Assembly: GCA_026770615.1 (NCBI GenBank)
Contig: MU631580.1
Span: forward strand, 45,933 to 58,366
Direction: 5' to 3'
Source of the DNA: Pavlovales sp. CCMP2436
Taxonomy: Eukaryota; Haptophyta; Pavlovophyceae; Pavlovales
Length of the DNA stretch: 12,434 nt
Part shown: piece after piece, positions 7,014 through 12,434 of the stretch
How the letters are laid out: every line of letters begins with the position of its first letter
Numbering within the stretch: the first letter of the stretch is position 1
Made by a program: the position numbers and the translations under genes
The notes under the pieces: generated by a model
Databases searched by the model: none
What the model saw: the letters and a program-made list of their open reading frames with translations, nothing else
What the model was told of the DNA's origin: nothing

Positions 7014-7250
7014 GGAAGTGATTCCTAGCCTAATGGTTTAGGACCCCAGCCCGTTTGAGTCGAGGTCCCGAGTTCAATTCTTGGTGCTTTACGCCTTGGC
7101 ACCTTTAGGTGGGCACCCTTTGGTCAAGTCGGTTTGGCTCCGCACCTCCCTTCCCGGCGTTTGGTTGAGCGCCGGGGAGGCGATTGAGACTTCGGACTGA
7201 AAAATCGTTGGCTCTAGGCGAGCTGCCATAGGAATGTCGTTCTAATATTT
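7014..7250 (+). mobile_element. tRNA-derived SINE, copy 2
   Basis: This is the better preserved of the two copies. The A-box is TAGCCTAATGGT at 7026-7037, with a D-arm-like CCTA/TAGG pairing around it. The B-box region is GAGTTCAATTC at 7070-7080, inside a CCGAG/CTTGG stem with the TTCAATT loop typical of tRNA T-arms. Acceptor pairing is weak (AAGTG with TGCTT). The body contains a GC-rich hairpin with CCCGGCG/CGCCGGG arms at about 7152-7177, also present in copy 1. The tail is TTCTAATATTTTA at 7240-7252. TTCTAATATT also occurs in three units near 10478-10762. No clear target duplication was found. Confidence 0.88.
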
Positions 7251-7260
7251 TAAGTACAGT

Positions 7261-7421
7261 ACATACTCTCGCCATCTTCATCAAGGCTGATTGCTGCTCA
7301 GGGGGGCTGTGCACCTCCTCCCACTGCAGATATCATGAAAGCCACCTCCCTCAACGCCTAGGGCGTTTGCGGGTGTGTTGAAGGGTCATACTAACTAACT
7401 AACTAACTAACATACTCTCGC
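7261..7421 (+). mobile_element. Short retroelement insertion with 12-bp target duplications and (CTAA)n tail
   Basis: The direct repeat ACATACTCTCGC is found at 7261-7272 and 7410-7421. Between them 7273-7409 ends in about five CTAA units (7391-7410), preceded by a small CGCC-TAG-GGCG hairpin near 7360. A perfect 12-base flanking duplication with a simple-repeat tail at one end is the signature of target-primed reverse transcription, so this is probably a 5'-truncated LINE end or a short SINE on the plus strand. It landed just beyond the end of SINE copy 2. No coding content was recognised. Confidence 0.75.
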
Positions 7422-7772
7422 ACATACACGCCACGGTCTTCCCCCCCCACACACACCCACACCTTCATGCACCAGCACTTACACTCTTAGGTGTGAGCGT
7501 GTGCGTTTATATATATAATCGAATTACATGGCATGCATCGCGTCAGGGCATGTATGCTCTATAACATATTATAGAAGCGGTGTCAGGGGCCCGAATGACA
7601 GCCGTGCCTACGCCGCCAGTGGCAGGGGCGCTAGTATGTGCTCAGTGGCAGGGGCGCTTCTGGCGGCTGAGATTTTAATTACATTGTGATAATTTCGGCG
7701 TCTCGCCCACCGAGAATGAAAGTGAAATTCTTAAAATGTCGCCACCCCCTTCAGCGGCAGACACGGCCCTCG
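7422..7772. other. Non-coding stretch with small repeats
   Basis: Contents are a C run and CA-rich stretch (7441-7465), TATATATATA near 7508, a 7-bp hairpin TCTATAA/TTATAGA at 7558-7575, and the 16-base direct repeat CAGTGGCAGGGGCGCT at 7617 and 7643. The repeat is enclosed by an 8-bp inverted repeat, GCCGCCAG at 7612-7619 with CTGGCGGC at 7660-7667. No gene is apparent. Confidence 0.65.
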
Positions 7773-8039
7773 TCAGGCAGCTCTGGAGGGGCTAGAAGCC
7801 CTCCGGGTTACCGTCCTCTGTGATAACCTGGCGCGAACCCTCGGGTGCTCCTGCACATCGAGCCCGATCGCTCGCACACGGCCCACGACGTGAACGCTGC
7901 CATCATTAGGGGGCGTACTTGAAGGCCTCTGACTGGTCTCGCACTCGGGGCGGGGCCGCTTGCGGGCGGGTAAGTGCATACGAGCAGGCGGCGAGAAGGC
8001 CGCGCTCGAAGCCACGGGTGCTACATCTGGCCACACCAC
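7773..8039 (-). CDS. Doubtful coding fragment
   Basis: The minus-strand frame has one stretch with good coding character (NDGSVHVVGRVRAIGLDVQE, about 7910-7850). Flanking parts are proline/arginine-rich and typical of GC-rich non-coding sequence. A plus-strand alternative (LEALRVTVLCDNLARTLG near 7780-7840) is as good over a shorter span. I cannot choose between them and include this only as a weak candidate. Confidence 0.2.
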   Translation of the reverse strand: MVWPDVAPVASSAAFSPPARMHLPARKRPRPECETSQRPSSTPPNDGSVHVVGRVRAIGLDVQEHPRVRARLSQRTVTRRASSPSRAA

Positions 8040-8550
8040 CTCGCCGTGGAGTAGATTCGTGTCGCGAGGCGGAATTGCGAGCAGTGTGCGAACGCTTGGG
8101 CGGCCACTCGAGGCCTGGACTTTTTTTTAATAATATTTCTTTTAATATCCCCCGACTTGCAGCCCGAAGGCGTACGGGCATGGCATGAGAGGGTCCGCGC
8201 ATACGTCGTCTCGCGTGCTATCTTACGCCCCGCGTCGTCTCTCCGCCACGAACATTGCTCGTCGTCGCGAGGATAAAAAATCGTAATTCCGAATAAACGC
8301 AATTCAAAAAGTACCGTTGGTAGGCCGAGGGTGAAAGGAAATGATTTCTGATTAAGACATCTGTCCCCGGTAAATGATCTCCCAGGCATATCCAGGACCA
8401 CTACCTGAGCAAAGAGATACCGCCTCCGTCGTTCAAAATTGAAATTGAAATTTCGTGCAGAAATTCGACAATTCATGTTTTAAAACTATAAGTGAAAGGT
8501 GTTTATCAGCCCCGAAGAAAAGAACTACGTTTATCAGCCGGGAGCACCTG
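8040..8550. other. Non-coding stretch
   Basis: I see no supported gene or RNA. There is a T8 run at 8121-8128 and a short duplicated GTTTATCAGCC at 8501 and 8530. Confidence 0.5.
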
Positions 8551-8622
8551 AGTTTGTCACAAACTTTTACGTAGATAGTTCGTTTGTTTGTCGGGGCCGT
8601 CGTAGTCTGGCAAACAAACGAA
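8551..8622. repeat. Two perfect inverted repeats (AGTTTGT and TTCGTTTGTTTG arms)
   Basis: AGTTTGT at 8551-8557 pairs with ACAAACT at 8559-8565 around one base. TTCGTTTGTTTG at 8579-8590 pairs perfectly with CAAACAAACGAA at 8611-8622, leaving a 20-base loop. The CAAACGAA sequence recurs downstream at about 8653, 8780 and 8794, and inverted at about 8850, so the whole 8551-8900 block has a shared motif. Confidence 0.8.
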
Positions 8623-8861
8623 TGAACGGCGGAACCAAAATCTTGACAAACGAACGGCGTTCAAACGGCGGTTACCTTCCCTCTCTTCCTCTTCTTTCTC
8701 CCCAGTGACAGTGTTGTTATGCTACGCACGAGTGCTGCATAAAGTTCTTTGCTTTAATTAGGCTGGGCACGCTGCCTAACAAACGATAACGCTCAAACGA
8801 ATGGCGAGGGGGGGTAGAGAGGAGGGAGCTGAGAAACGAGCGCGTTTGCCCGTTCGTTAAC

Positions 8862-8901
8862 CCGTATTTGCCAAACCGTTTGGCAATTAACTAAAATACG
8901 G
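8862..8901. repeat. Nested hairpin
   Basis: The inner arms TTGCCAAAC (8868-8876) and GTTTGGCAA (8878-8886) are perfect around one base. The outer arms CCGTATT (8862-8868) and AATACGG (8895-8901) also match, giving a two-tier stem with an eight-base bulge on one side. There is no T run after it, so it is not a bacterial-type terminator. Confidence 0.75.
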
Positions 8902-9135
8902 TCAATAATATGGGTCTAAATAAGATAGCTTTCGATTCAAAAAAATAATCACTTTTGAAAGTCATTACTAATTGAGGTACAACCTTAACGATCGTGCATA
9001 CACGCAACGTGTTTTCAGATAAGTGCGCACGGCTTAAAACAGAACTTGTTGCCGAGCCCTAGCGAGACAAATCCAGCATTATAAACCATTAGCGAGCTGT
9101 CTTATCACAGTGTCGAAATCGGAATTAGTGGCCAG
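8902..9135. other. Non-coding AT-rich stretch
   Basis: Nothing identifiable: no long frame, no tandem repeat and no RNA motif. Confidence 0.5.
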
Positions 9136-9178
9136 TCCGAGGGGAAATTGCAAAAAAAACCGGTGAAAATCCCTCGGA
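9136..9178. repeat. Small hairpin, TCCGAGGG/CCCTCGGA
   Basis: Perfect 8-base arms at 9136-9143 and 9171-9178 enclose a 27-base A-rich loop. It lies 18 bases before the large hairpin and may be part of the same element. Confidence 0.7.
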
Positions 9179-9196
9179 GTAACTTACGAACCGAAG

Positions 9197-9277
9197 GTGG
9201 TACACACAAGTTAGTTGTGGATTCGTGAATGGGTCGGCGCCCTATTTACGAATCTGCAACTAACTTTTGTGTACCAC
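9197..9277 (+). repeat. Long hairpin, about 37-bp arms with 6-base loop
   Basis: The left arm 9197-9233 (starting GTGGTACACACAAGTTAGTT) and the right arm 9240-9277 (ending TTTTGTGTACCAC) pair along their whole length around TCGGCG. Compared by position there is one true mismatch, one single-base bulge and three transitions. All three transitions leave G-U pairs if the plus strand is transcribed. The size and shape are those of a microRNA-type precursor or of a compact inverted-repeat element. No promoter or host transcript is visible. Confidence 0.85.
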
Positions 9278-9686
9278 AATGGAAACCATGAGTTTCTTTT
9301 CGCTTCCGAACGCTAAGAATCGGAAATGTTAGTTACCTTCAGTATGTTCTCGACACCAGTGGCACACGAGAGGCACACGAAGTGGGCTCCGACTGTTGAG
9401 GACGGCTCTATTCGACAACAGGTATCGACACTTAGAGCGCAGGAGCGAACAATGTCTACTTTTTCGACCCGGCCACCGCTTCTCCCCCTCCCCAGTGCGG
9501 AATCGCGCCACTAATTCGAATTTCGACCCCACACCATGGAGGTTCTCAAAGCTCTTAATGGCCGTTCCGTACTTGCACTCACTTGCAGGCTTGCCCCCCC
9601 CCCCAAATTGGGGAAGTTGGGGGGGTGTGACTGAGCGGCCAGAGCCAATACATTAGTCGATACATACGCAATGCTGATCTCAATCA
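9278..9686. other. Stretch without an assigned gene
   Basis: The content is GC-balanced and weakly coding-like in short bursts (for example MEVLKALNGRSVLALTCRL at 9536-9592 on the plus strand, followed by a C run). None is long enough to call. Homopolymer C and G runs lie at 9595-9605 and 9619-9625. Confidence 0.45.
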
Positions 9687-10001
9687 TCAGAAGCCAAACC
9701 CTGGCATGCGCGAACCCCCGCCCCGGGTGCCTGCCCCTCCCCCGCCCATCCCCCGCATCATGTCCTCCATATTGATCCCGCCGCCGCCAAATCCGCCTGA
9801 AAAGCCGCCGCCACCGAATCCCCCGCTCGCGTGTCCGCCACTGCGCGGCGGTTGTGCGCGCTGCTGCTGCTGCTGTGCGCGCGGCGCCTCGCCGCCGCCA
9901 TGACTCACGCGCAATTTTGACTGTACGAGAATTTCGAATTCGGTCGCCCCAGGAGGGATCAAATTGGCCACTTTAAAGCCGCGCGTCGACTGGCCAGCGA
10001 C
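9687..10001 (-). CDS. C-terminal exon of an unidentified glycine-rich protein
   Basis: A C-rich tract followed by AG (ending at 10002) makes a good acceptor. From 10001 the frame reads VAGQSTRGFKVANLIPPGAT, then EFEILVQSKL, a QQQQQ run, and a glycine-rich tail with GGFGGGGFSGGFGGGG, NMEDMMRGMGGGG and a terminal RMPGFGF before TGA at 9689-9687. That is 104 codons. Glycine/methionine-rich tails occur in several chaperone cofactors and RNA-binding proteins, but no domain decides between these. No ATG starts the exon, so it must be internal or terminal; the upstream exon should lie to the right of 10003 and was not found. There is no AATAAA just downstream. Confidence 0.5.
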   Translation of the reverse strand, partial: VAGQSTRGFKVANLIPPGATEFEILVQSKLRVSHGGGEAPRAQQQQQRAQPPRSGGHASGGFGGGGFSGGFGGGGINMEDMMRGMGGGGAGTRGGGSRMPGFGF

Positions 10002-10023
10002 CTGGGGGGGGGGGGTTACATAT

Positions 10024-10145
10024 TTAGGTTTCAGGAATGGGAATTTCCGGGAATTCCCAGGAATTCCCGTTCCCCGGCAGAGTTACTTGCTTCCGGGATG
10101 GGTTTCCAGGAATTCCTGGGAAGTGATATTTACGTTCCAGGAAGA
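10024..10145. repeat. GGAATTCC palindromic repeat cluster
   Basis: There are overlapping copies of GGGAATTCC-type palindromes: CCGGGAATTCCCAGG around 10048-10061, GGAATTCCCG to 10069, and the perfect 14-base palindrome CCAGGAATTCCTGG at 10106-10119. Looser copies (TTCAGGAATGGGAATTTCC, TTCCAGGAAG) lie at the edges. The frames through it encode only low-complexity peptides. Confidence 0.8.
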
Positions 10146-10249
10146 TGTAAAACCCTGGTTGGGGGGGGGTGGTCATTAGATGTGGAATTAGGGGAAGGGA
10201 CGGCATGCCCGTAAGCCTTCGAGCTGCAAGTTGGGGACATTAATAGCAC

Positions 10250-10252
<3 letters not shown>

Positions 10253-10314
<62 letters not shown>

Positions 10315-10332
10315 ATATATATATATATATAT
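10253..10332. repeat. (TA)n microsatellite
   Basis: An alternating TA tract of about 80 bases, interrupted once at 10311-10312. It lies directly upstream of a tRNA-like unit. Confidence 0.97.
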
Positions 10333-10342
10333 AGGTATAGAA

Positions 10343-10431
10343 GTCCGGTGGTCAAGCGCACCCTGCTAAGGTCCCTTGATCCGAGTGTTTCTCAACGCTT
10401 GGGTCCGGTGGAGACCTGTCAGGTGACGGAC
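10343..10431 (+). mobile_element. tRNA(Ser)-like head of a SINE or pseudo-tRNA
   Basis: The 89-base segment has the length and order of a class II tRNA: acceptor arms GTCCG (10343-10347) and CGGAC (10427-10431) pair perfectly, the D region is GTGGTCAAGCGCAC, the anticodon-like loop is CTGCTAA between ACC and GGT (GCT anticodon, as in serine tRNA), and a long variable region follows. The T-arm is degenerate, with no GGTTCGA box, so it is not a working tRNA. It is followed 40 bases later by the first AGCCCATTCTAATAT tail motif, which supports a SINE. Confidence 0.4.
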
Positions 10432-10470
10432 GTATTTCTAGATATTTACACTCACACACCTGGAGGATGG

Positions 10471-10764
10471 AGCCCATTCTAATATAAAATTTATTGGGTG
10501 CTCAGAGCTTATAATTGCAAGGAAGGGCATCTATCTACTCGCTTCAGAAATCTGACGACACGGTTGAAATAAAGGGAAGCCTGAGTTGCCAGTCCTTACA
10601 CCCTTGATGCAGCCCATTCTAATATTACTGATAGGGATTCAAGCTGGCGTCTGACTGTTCTGAATATTGTGCTGGTCTGAGCGCTGCGTCGCCCATTGCC
10701 TGCAGCGTGCCTTAGTCGGCTGCGCTGGCTTGGGCGCCACCGCGCGTAGCCCATTCTAATATTA
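10471..10764. repeat. Three copies of AGCCCATTCTAATAT separating two units of about 125 bp
   Basis: The identical 15-mer starts at 10471, 10611 and 10748, giving periods of 140 and 137. The sequences between copies are unrelated to each other. The second and third copies extend to AGCCCATTCTAATATTA. The motif could be a target duplication around insertions or a shared 3' tail of stacked SINE-like units. TTCTAATATT also ends SINE copy 2 at 7240-7249. Confidence 0.85.
10620..10723 (+). repeat. Dispersed repeat, copy 2 (inverted relative to 1-110)
   Basis: About 97% identical to the reverse complement of 1-110, from ACTGATAGGGATTCAAGC to CTTAGTCGGCTGC. It lies wholly between the second and third AGCCCATTCTAATAT motifs, so if those are target duplications the full element is about 120 bases (10626-10747). 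Confidence 0.88.
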
Positions 10765-10779
10765 TATTATAATTTATAT

Positions 10780-10826
10780 ACATACATACATACATACATA
10801 TACATACATACATACACATACATACA
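10780..10826. repeat. (CATA)n microsatellite
   Basis: About eleven CATA/TACA units with one ATA and one CA irregularity, just before the OTU gene. The OTU frame is open through it (from 10750), but with no ATG before 10870. Confidence 0.92.
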
Positions 10827-10869
10827 GCGCGGGCTGCTGCAGAAGGAGGTGGTATCAAGTAGCCTCAGA

Positions 10870-11859
10870 ATGCACTGCAAACGGAGGACTGCCCTGCTGC
10901 GAATGCAGACGAAGGCAGGAGATAAACCCAATGCACAGCACGGCCAACACTTTTACATGCTTGCCATAAGAGACAGCAAGGTTAGAAAGGTGTTACTGCA
11001 AGGGCTTTTAGTCACCCAGGCAAGCCAGATCAGCCCACCGCCCAAGAAAGCCAGTGGTGACCCTGGCCGGGTTGTTATTACTATCGGGGTACCTAACGCT
11101 AGGACTAGCACCTCACTACCCAACCCAGCGGGCCCACGGGCAGCAGGAAGAAAGGCTAGCAGAGCACAAAAAGCCCCTACAGAGGAAGAAGCCGTCACAA
11201 TCACTGGAGATCTACGGACAAGCGAACCGGCTGGCAACTTGAGAGCGCTACTCGCAAGGATAAACCTAACCCACGCAAGCATACAAGGTGATGGAAACTG
11301 CCTCCTCTACGCTGTGCTGAGAAGCGCAGGAAGGACGGTTAGCTCGGAGGCAGCCATAGCACTACGAGATGCGGCATTCACACATGCCCGTAGCCTCCTG
11401 CAACACATCCAGGAACAGTTGAATCTACGCAGACCGGAGAACGTAAGTGACCCTATGGGCAATAACCTTGACCACCGGCTAATCCGTAACGTTTGGCCAA
11501 TCGAAGCGCAAGCAAAGTACGGGCCGCCTCACTTCGGACCAAATCAGGCAGCATGGATAAACGACAACATACCCCACAACATCGCTACATGCATAGGCAA
11601 AGATGTGGTTCTGATCAAGAGACTGGGGCAGGGGCAAGTGCATAAATTTATCGCTATATACCGCGCCGAGCCTCTGAAAGGCCTCTTACCATACAGCGCA
11701 AACGGAAACGGGTGGACAGTTCGGCCTGGAGCTAACGTAAAATCCTTATCTGAGCTTATCGCAGAGTCGCGCAACGGAGGAAGGATGATATGCGTAATCT
11801 CCATCGATGAAGGCAAGACACACTTTAAAGCAAAATATGACAGTCTGACCCAAGGATAA
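10870..11859 (+). CDS. OTU-family cysteine protease, probably from a mobile element
   Basis: From the first in-frame ATG (10870) the product has 329 residues; the frame itself is open from 10750 with no earlier ATG, so 5' truncation is possible. Residues 1-130 are basic and disordered-looking (proline, alanine, lysine). The OTU domain spans about 131-325: the catalytic loop QGDGNCLLYAV has Asp141 and Cys144, a later helix and strand read WINDNIPHNIATCIGKDVVL, and the catalytic histidine is His318 in THFKAKY. These match the D-G-N-C and H-aromatic signatures of OTU deubiquitinases, which remove ubiquitin from proteins. All catalytic residues are present and there is no frameshift, so the protein may be functional. 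Codons favour A endings, unlike the GC3-rich fragments elsewhere here. OTU domains are known in retrotransposons and Helitrons; no polymerase or helicase is visible in the window. Confidence 0.85.
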   Translation: MHCKRRTALLRMQTKAGDKPNAQHGQHFYMLAIRDSKVRKVLLQGLLVTQASQISPPPKKASGDPGRVVITIGVPNARTSTSLPNPAGPRAAGRKASRAQKAPTEEEAVTITGDLRTSEPAGNLRALLARINLTHASIQGDGNCLLYAVLRSAGRTVSSEAAIALRDAAFTHARSLLQHIQEQLNLRRPENVSDPMGNNLDHRLIRNVWPIEAQAKYGPPHFGPNQAAWINDNIPHNIATCIGKDVVLIKRLGQGQVHKFIAIYRAEPLKGLLPYSANGNGWTVRPGANVKSLSELIAESRNGGRMICVISIDEGKTHFKAKYDSLTQG

Positions 11860-11876
11860 GAAGCCAGGAATTAAGA

Positions 11877-12063
11877 CTGACGAAACCAAAACGGCGAGGG
11901 GAGAGGAGAGGGGGAAGGTGAGAGCGAGGGTGAGGGCGTGGTGGAGATGGGAACGGTGGCAGCGGCAGCTGCAGCAGCTCGAGAGAAGGAGACGGCAAGC
12001 TGTGGTGAAAGTTGAACGTGGGCGGCTGGGACGACGACGACAGCAGCACATGGAAGGCGGCGG
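11877..12063 (+). other. Purine-rich 3' region after the OTU gene
   Basis: A strongly G/A-biased stretch with many GAG, GGAG and GACGAC units, probably 3' untranslated sequence. Open frames on both strands are low-complexity (R/E/Q on plus, S/P/R on minus) and unlikely to be proteins. Confidence 0.5.
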
Positions 12064-12226
12064 CGGCGGCGACAATGTGGCAAGGACATCGGCGTGTCCA
12101 GCATCTCAACGATGTAATTGTTTTCAGTGGTGGTCACGAAGACTTGCTGGAACGGCGGATTCACTTGCGAAAGTGACGTCGTTATGAACCGACGACGACG
12201 AGAGGACTCGAGCGGAATAAACTATA
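12064..12226 (+). repeat. Shared 3' module, copy 2, with AATAAA
   Basis: The counterpart of 6038-6229. AATAAA is at 12216-12221 and a (TA)n tract starts immediately after, as at the simple-repeat end of many non-LTR retroelements. It would provide the polyadenylation signal for the OTU gene about 360 bases upstream. Confidence 0.8.
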
Positions 12227-12280
12227 TATATATGTATATACCTATACCTATATATATATATTTATATATATATATATAGA
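12221..12280. repeat. TA-rich microsatellite
   Basis: TA repeats interrupted by GTATATACC and a CTATAC duplication. It directly abuts the 3' module. Confidence 0.92.
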
Positions 12281-12434
12281 ATCTGAGAACACCACGGCTT
12301 GCTTCTACTATACCCCCCCCCTGATGATTCAAAATAACGGCAATATAAGGCTATCATATGAACCCCAATACGCGAGATTACAAACGATATCCGTTGGTGT
12401 CGTCTAAATGGATCAAAAAACATCCCCCCCCCAC
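12281..12434. other. Non-coding window end
   Basis: No frame or repeat beyond C runs at 12314-12321 and 12424-12432. Nothing can be assigned. Confidence 0.5.

Noticed and set aside
7014..7085. A functional tRNA gene
   Set aside because: The boxes and T-arm are tRNA-like, but acceptor pairing is poor, the anticodon arm is degenerate and the sequence continues into a repeated body found again at 400-644. It is the head of a SINE.
8868..8886. Intrinsic transcription terminator
   Set aside because: There is no T run after the stem and the window is eukaryotic.
11746..12164. Minus-strand serine/proline-rich reading frames after the OTU gene
   Set aside because: They are low-complexity translations of a purine-rich tract on the other strand, and several frames are open at once.

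Overview
The window looks like nuclear DNA of a single-celled eukaryote, probably a protist or microalga; I cannot name the lineage. It has tRNA-derived SINE-like repeats, microsatellites such as (TA)n, (CATA)n and (CTAA)n, candidate GT-AG introns, AATAAA signals, and many short coding-like islands separated by repeat-rich sequence. There are no bacterial-style operons, no rRNA, no CRISPR and no complete intron-free housekeeping gene.

Layout. 1-1250 is mostly non-coding: one end of a dispersed repeat, a SINE on the minus strand and AT-rich filler. 1278-1480 holds a cluster of the octamer GATACATC. 1388-2283 carries minus-strand coding remnants, including a tandemly duplicated GC-rich exon-like block. 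2341-3191 is a candidate 851-bp transposon with 61-bp terminal inverted repeats and a TAA target duplication; it contains a broken plus-strand reading frame. 3192-6064 is the gene-like core, with GC3-rich coding fragments on both strands. Two arrays of the palindrome TTTCGCWGCGAAA lie there, each inside a candidate phase-0 GT-AG intron, one on each strand. Two opposed start codons share one CATATG at 5549-5554. 6230-9686 is mainly repeats: a second SINE copy, a short insertion with 12-bp target duplications and a (CTAA)n tail, and several perfect or near-perfect hairpins, the best being a 37-bp-arm hairpin at 9197-9277. 9687-10001 is a glycine-rich terminal exon on the minus strand. 10253-10830 stacks microsatellites and SINE-like units. 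10870-11859 is the one confidently assigned gene: an OTU-family cysteine protease, followed by a 3' module (12064-12226, with AATAAA) that also follows the unrelated reading frame at 5552-6064.

Only the OTU protease gets a family assignment. The other coding calls rest on reading-frame continuity, codon third-position GC, sensible amino-acid composition and splice-site fit, and several carry frameshifts. The codon style splits in two. The core fragments (2059-6000) are GC3-rich. The OTU gene and the hydrophilic segment at 1485-1736 favour A-ending codons, which suggests that these two come from mobile elements and not from host genes.
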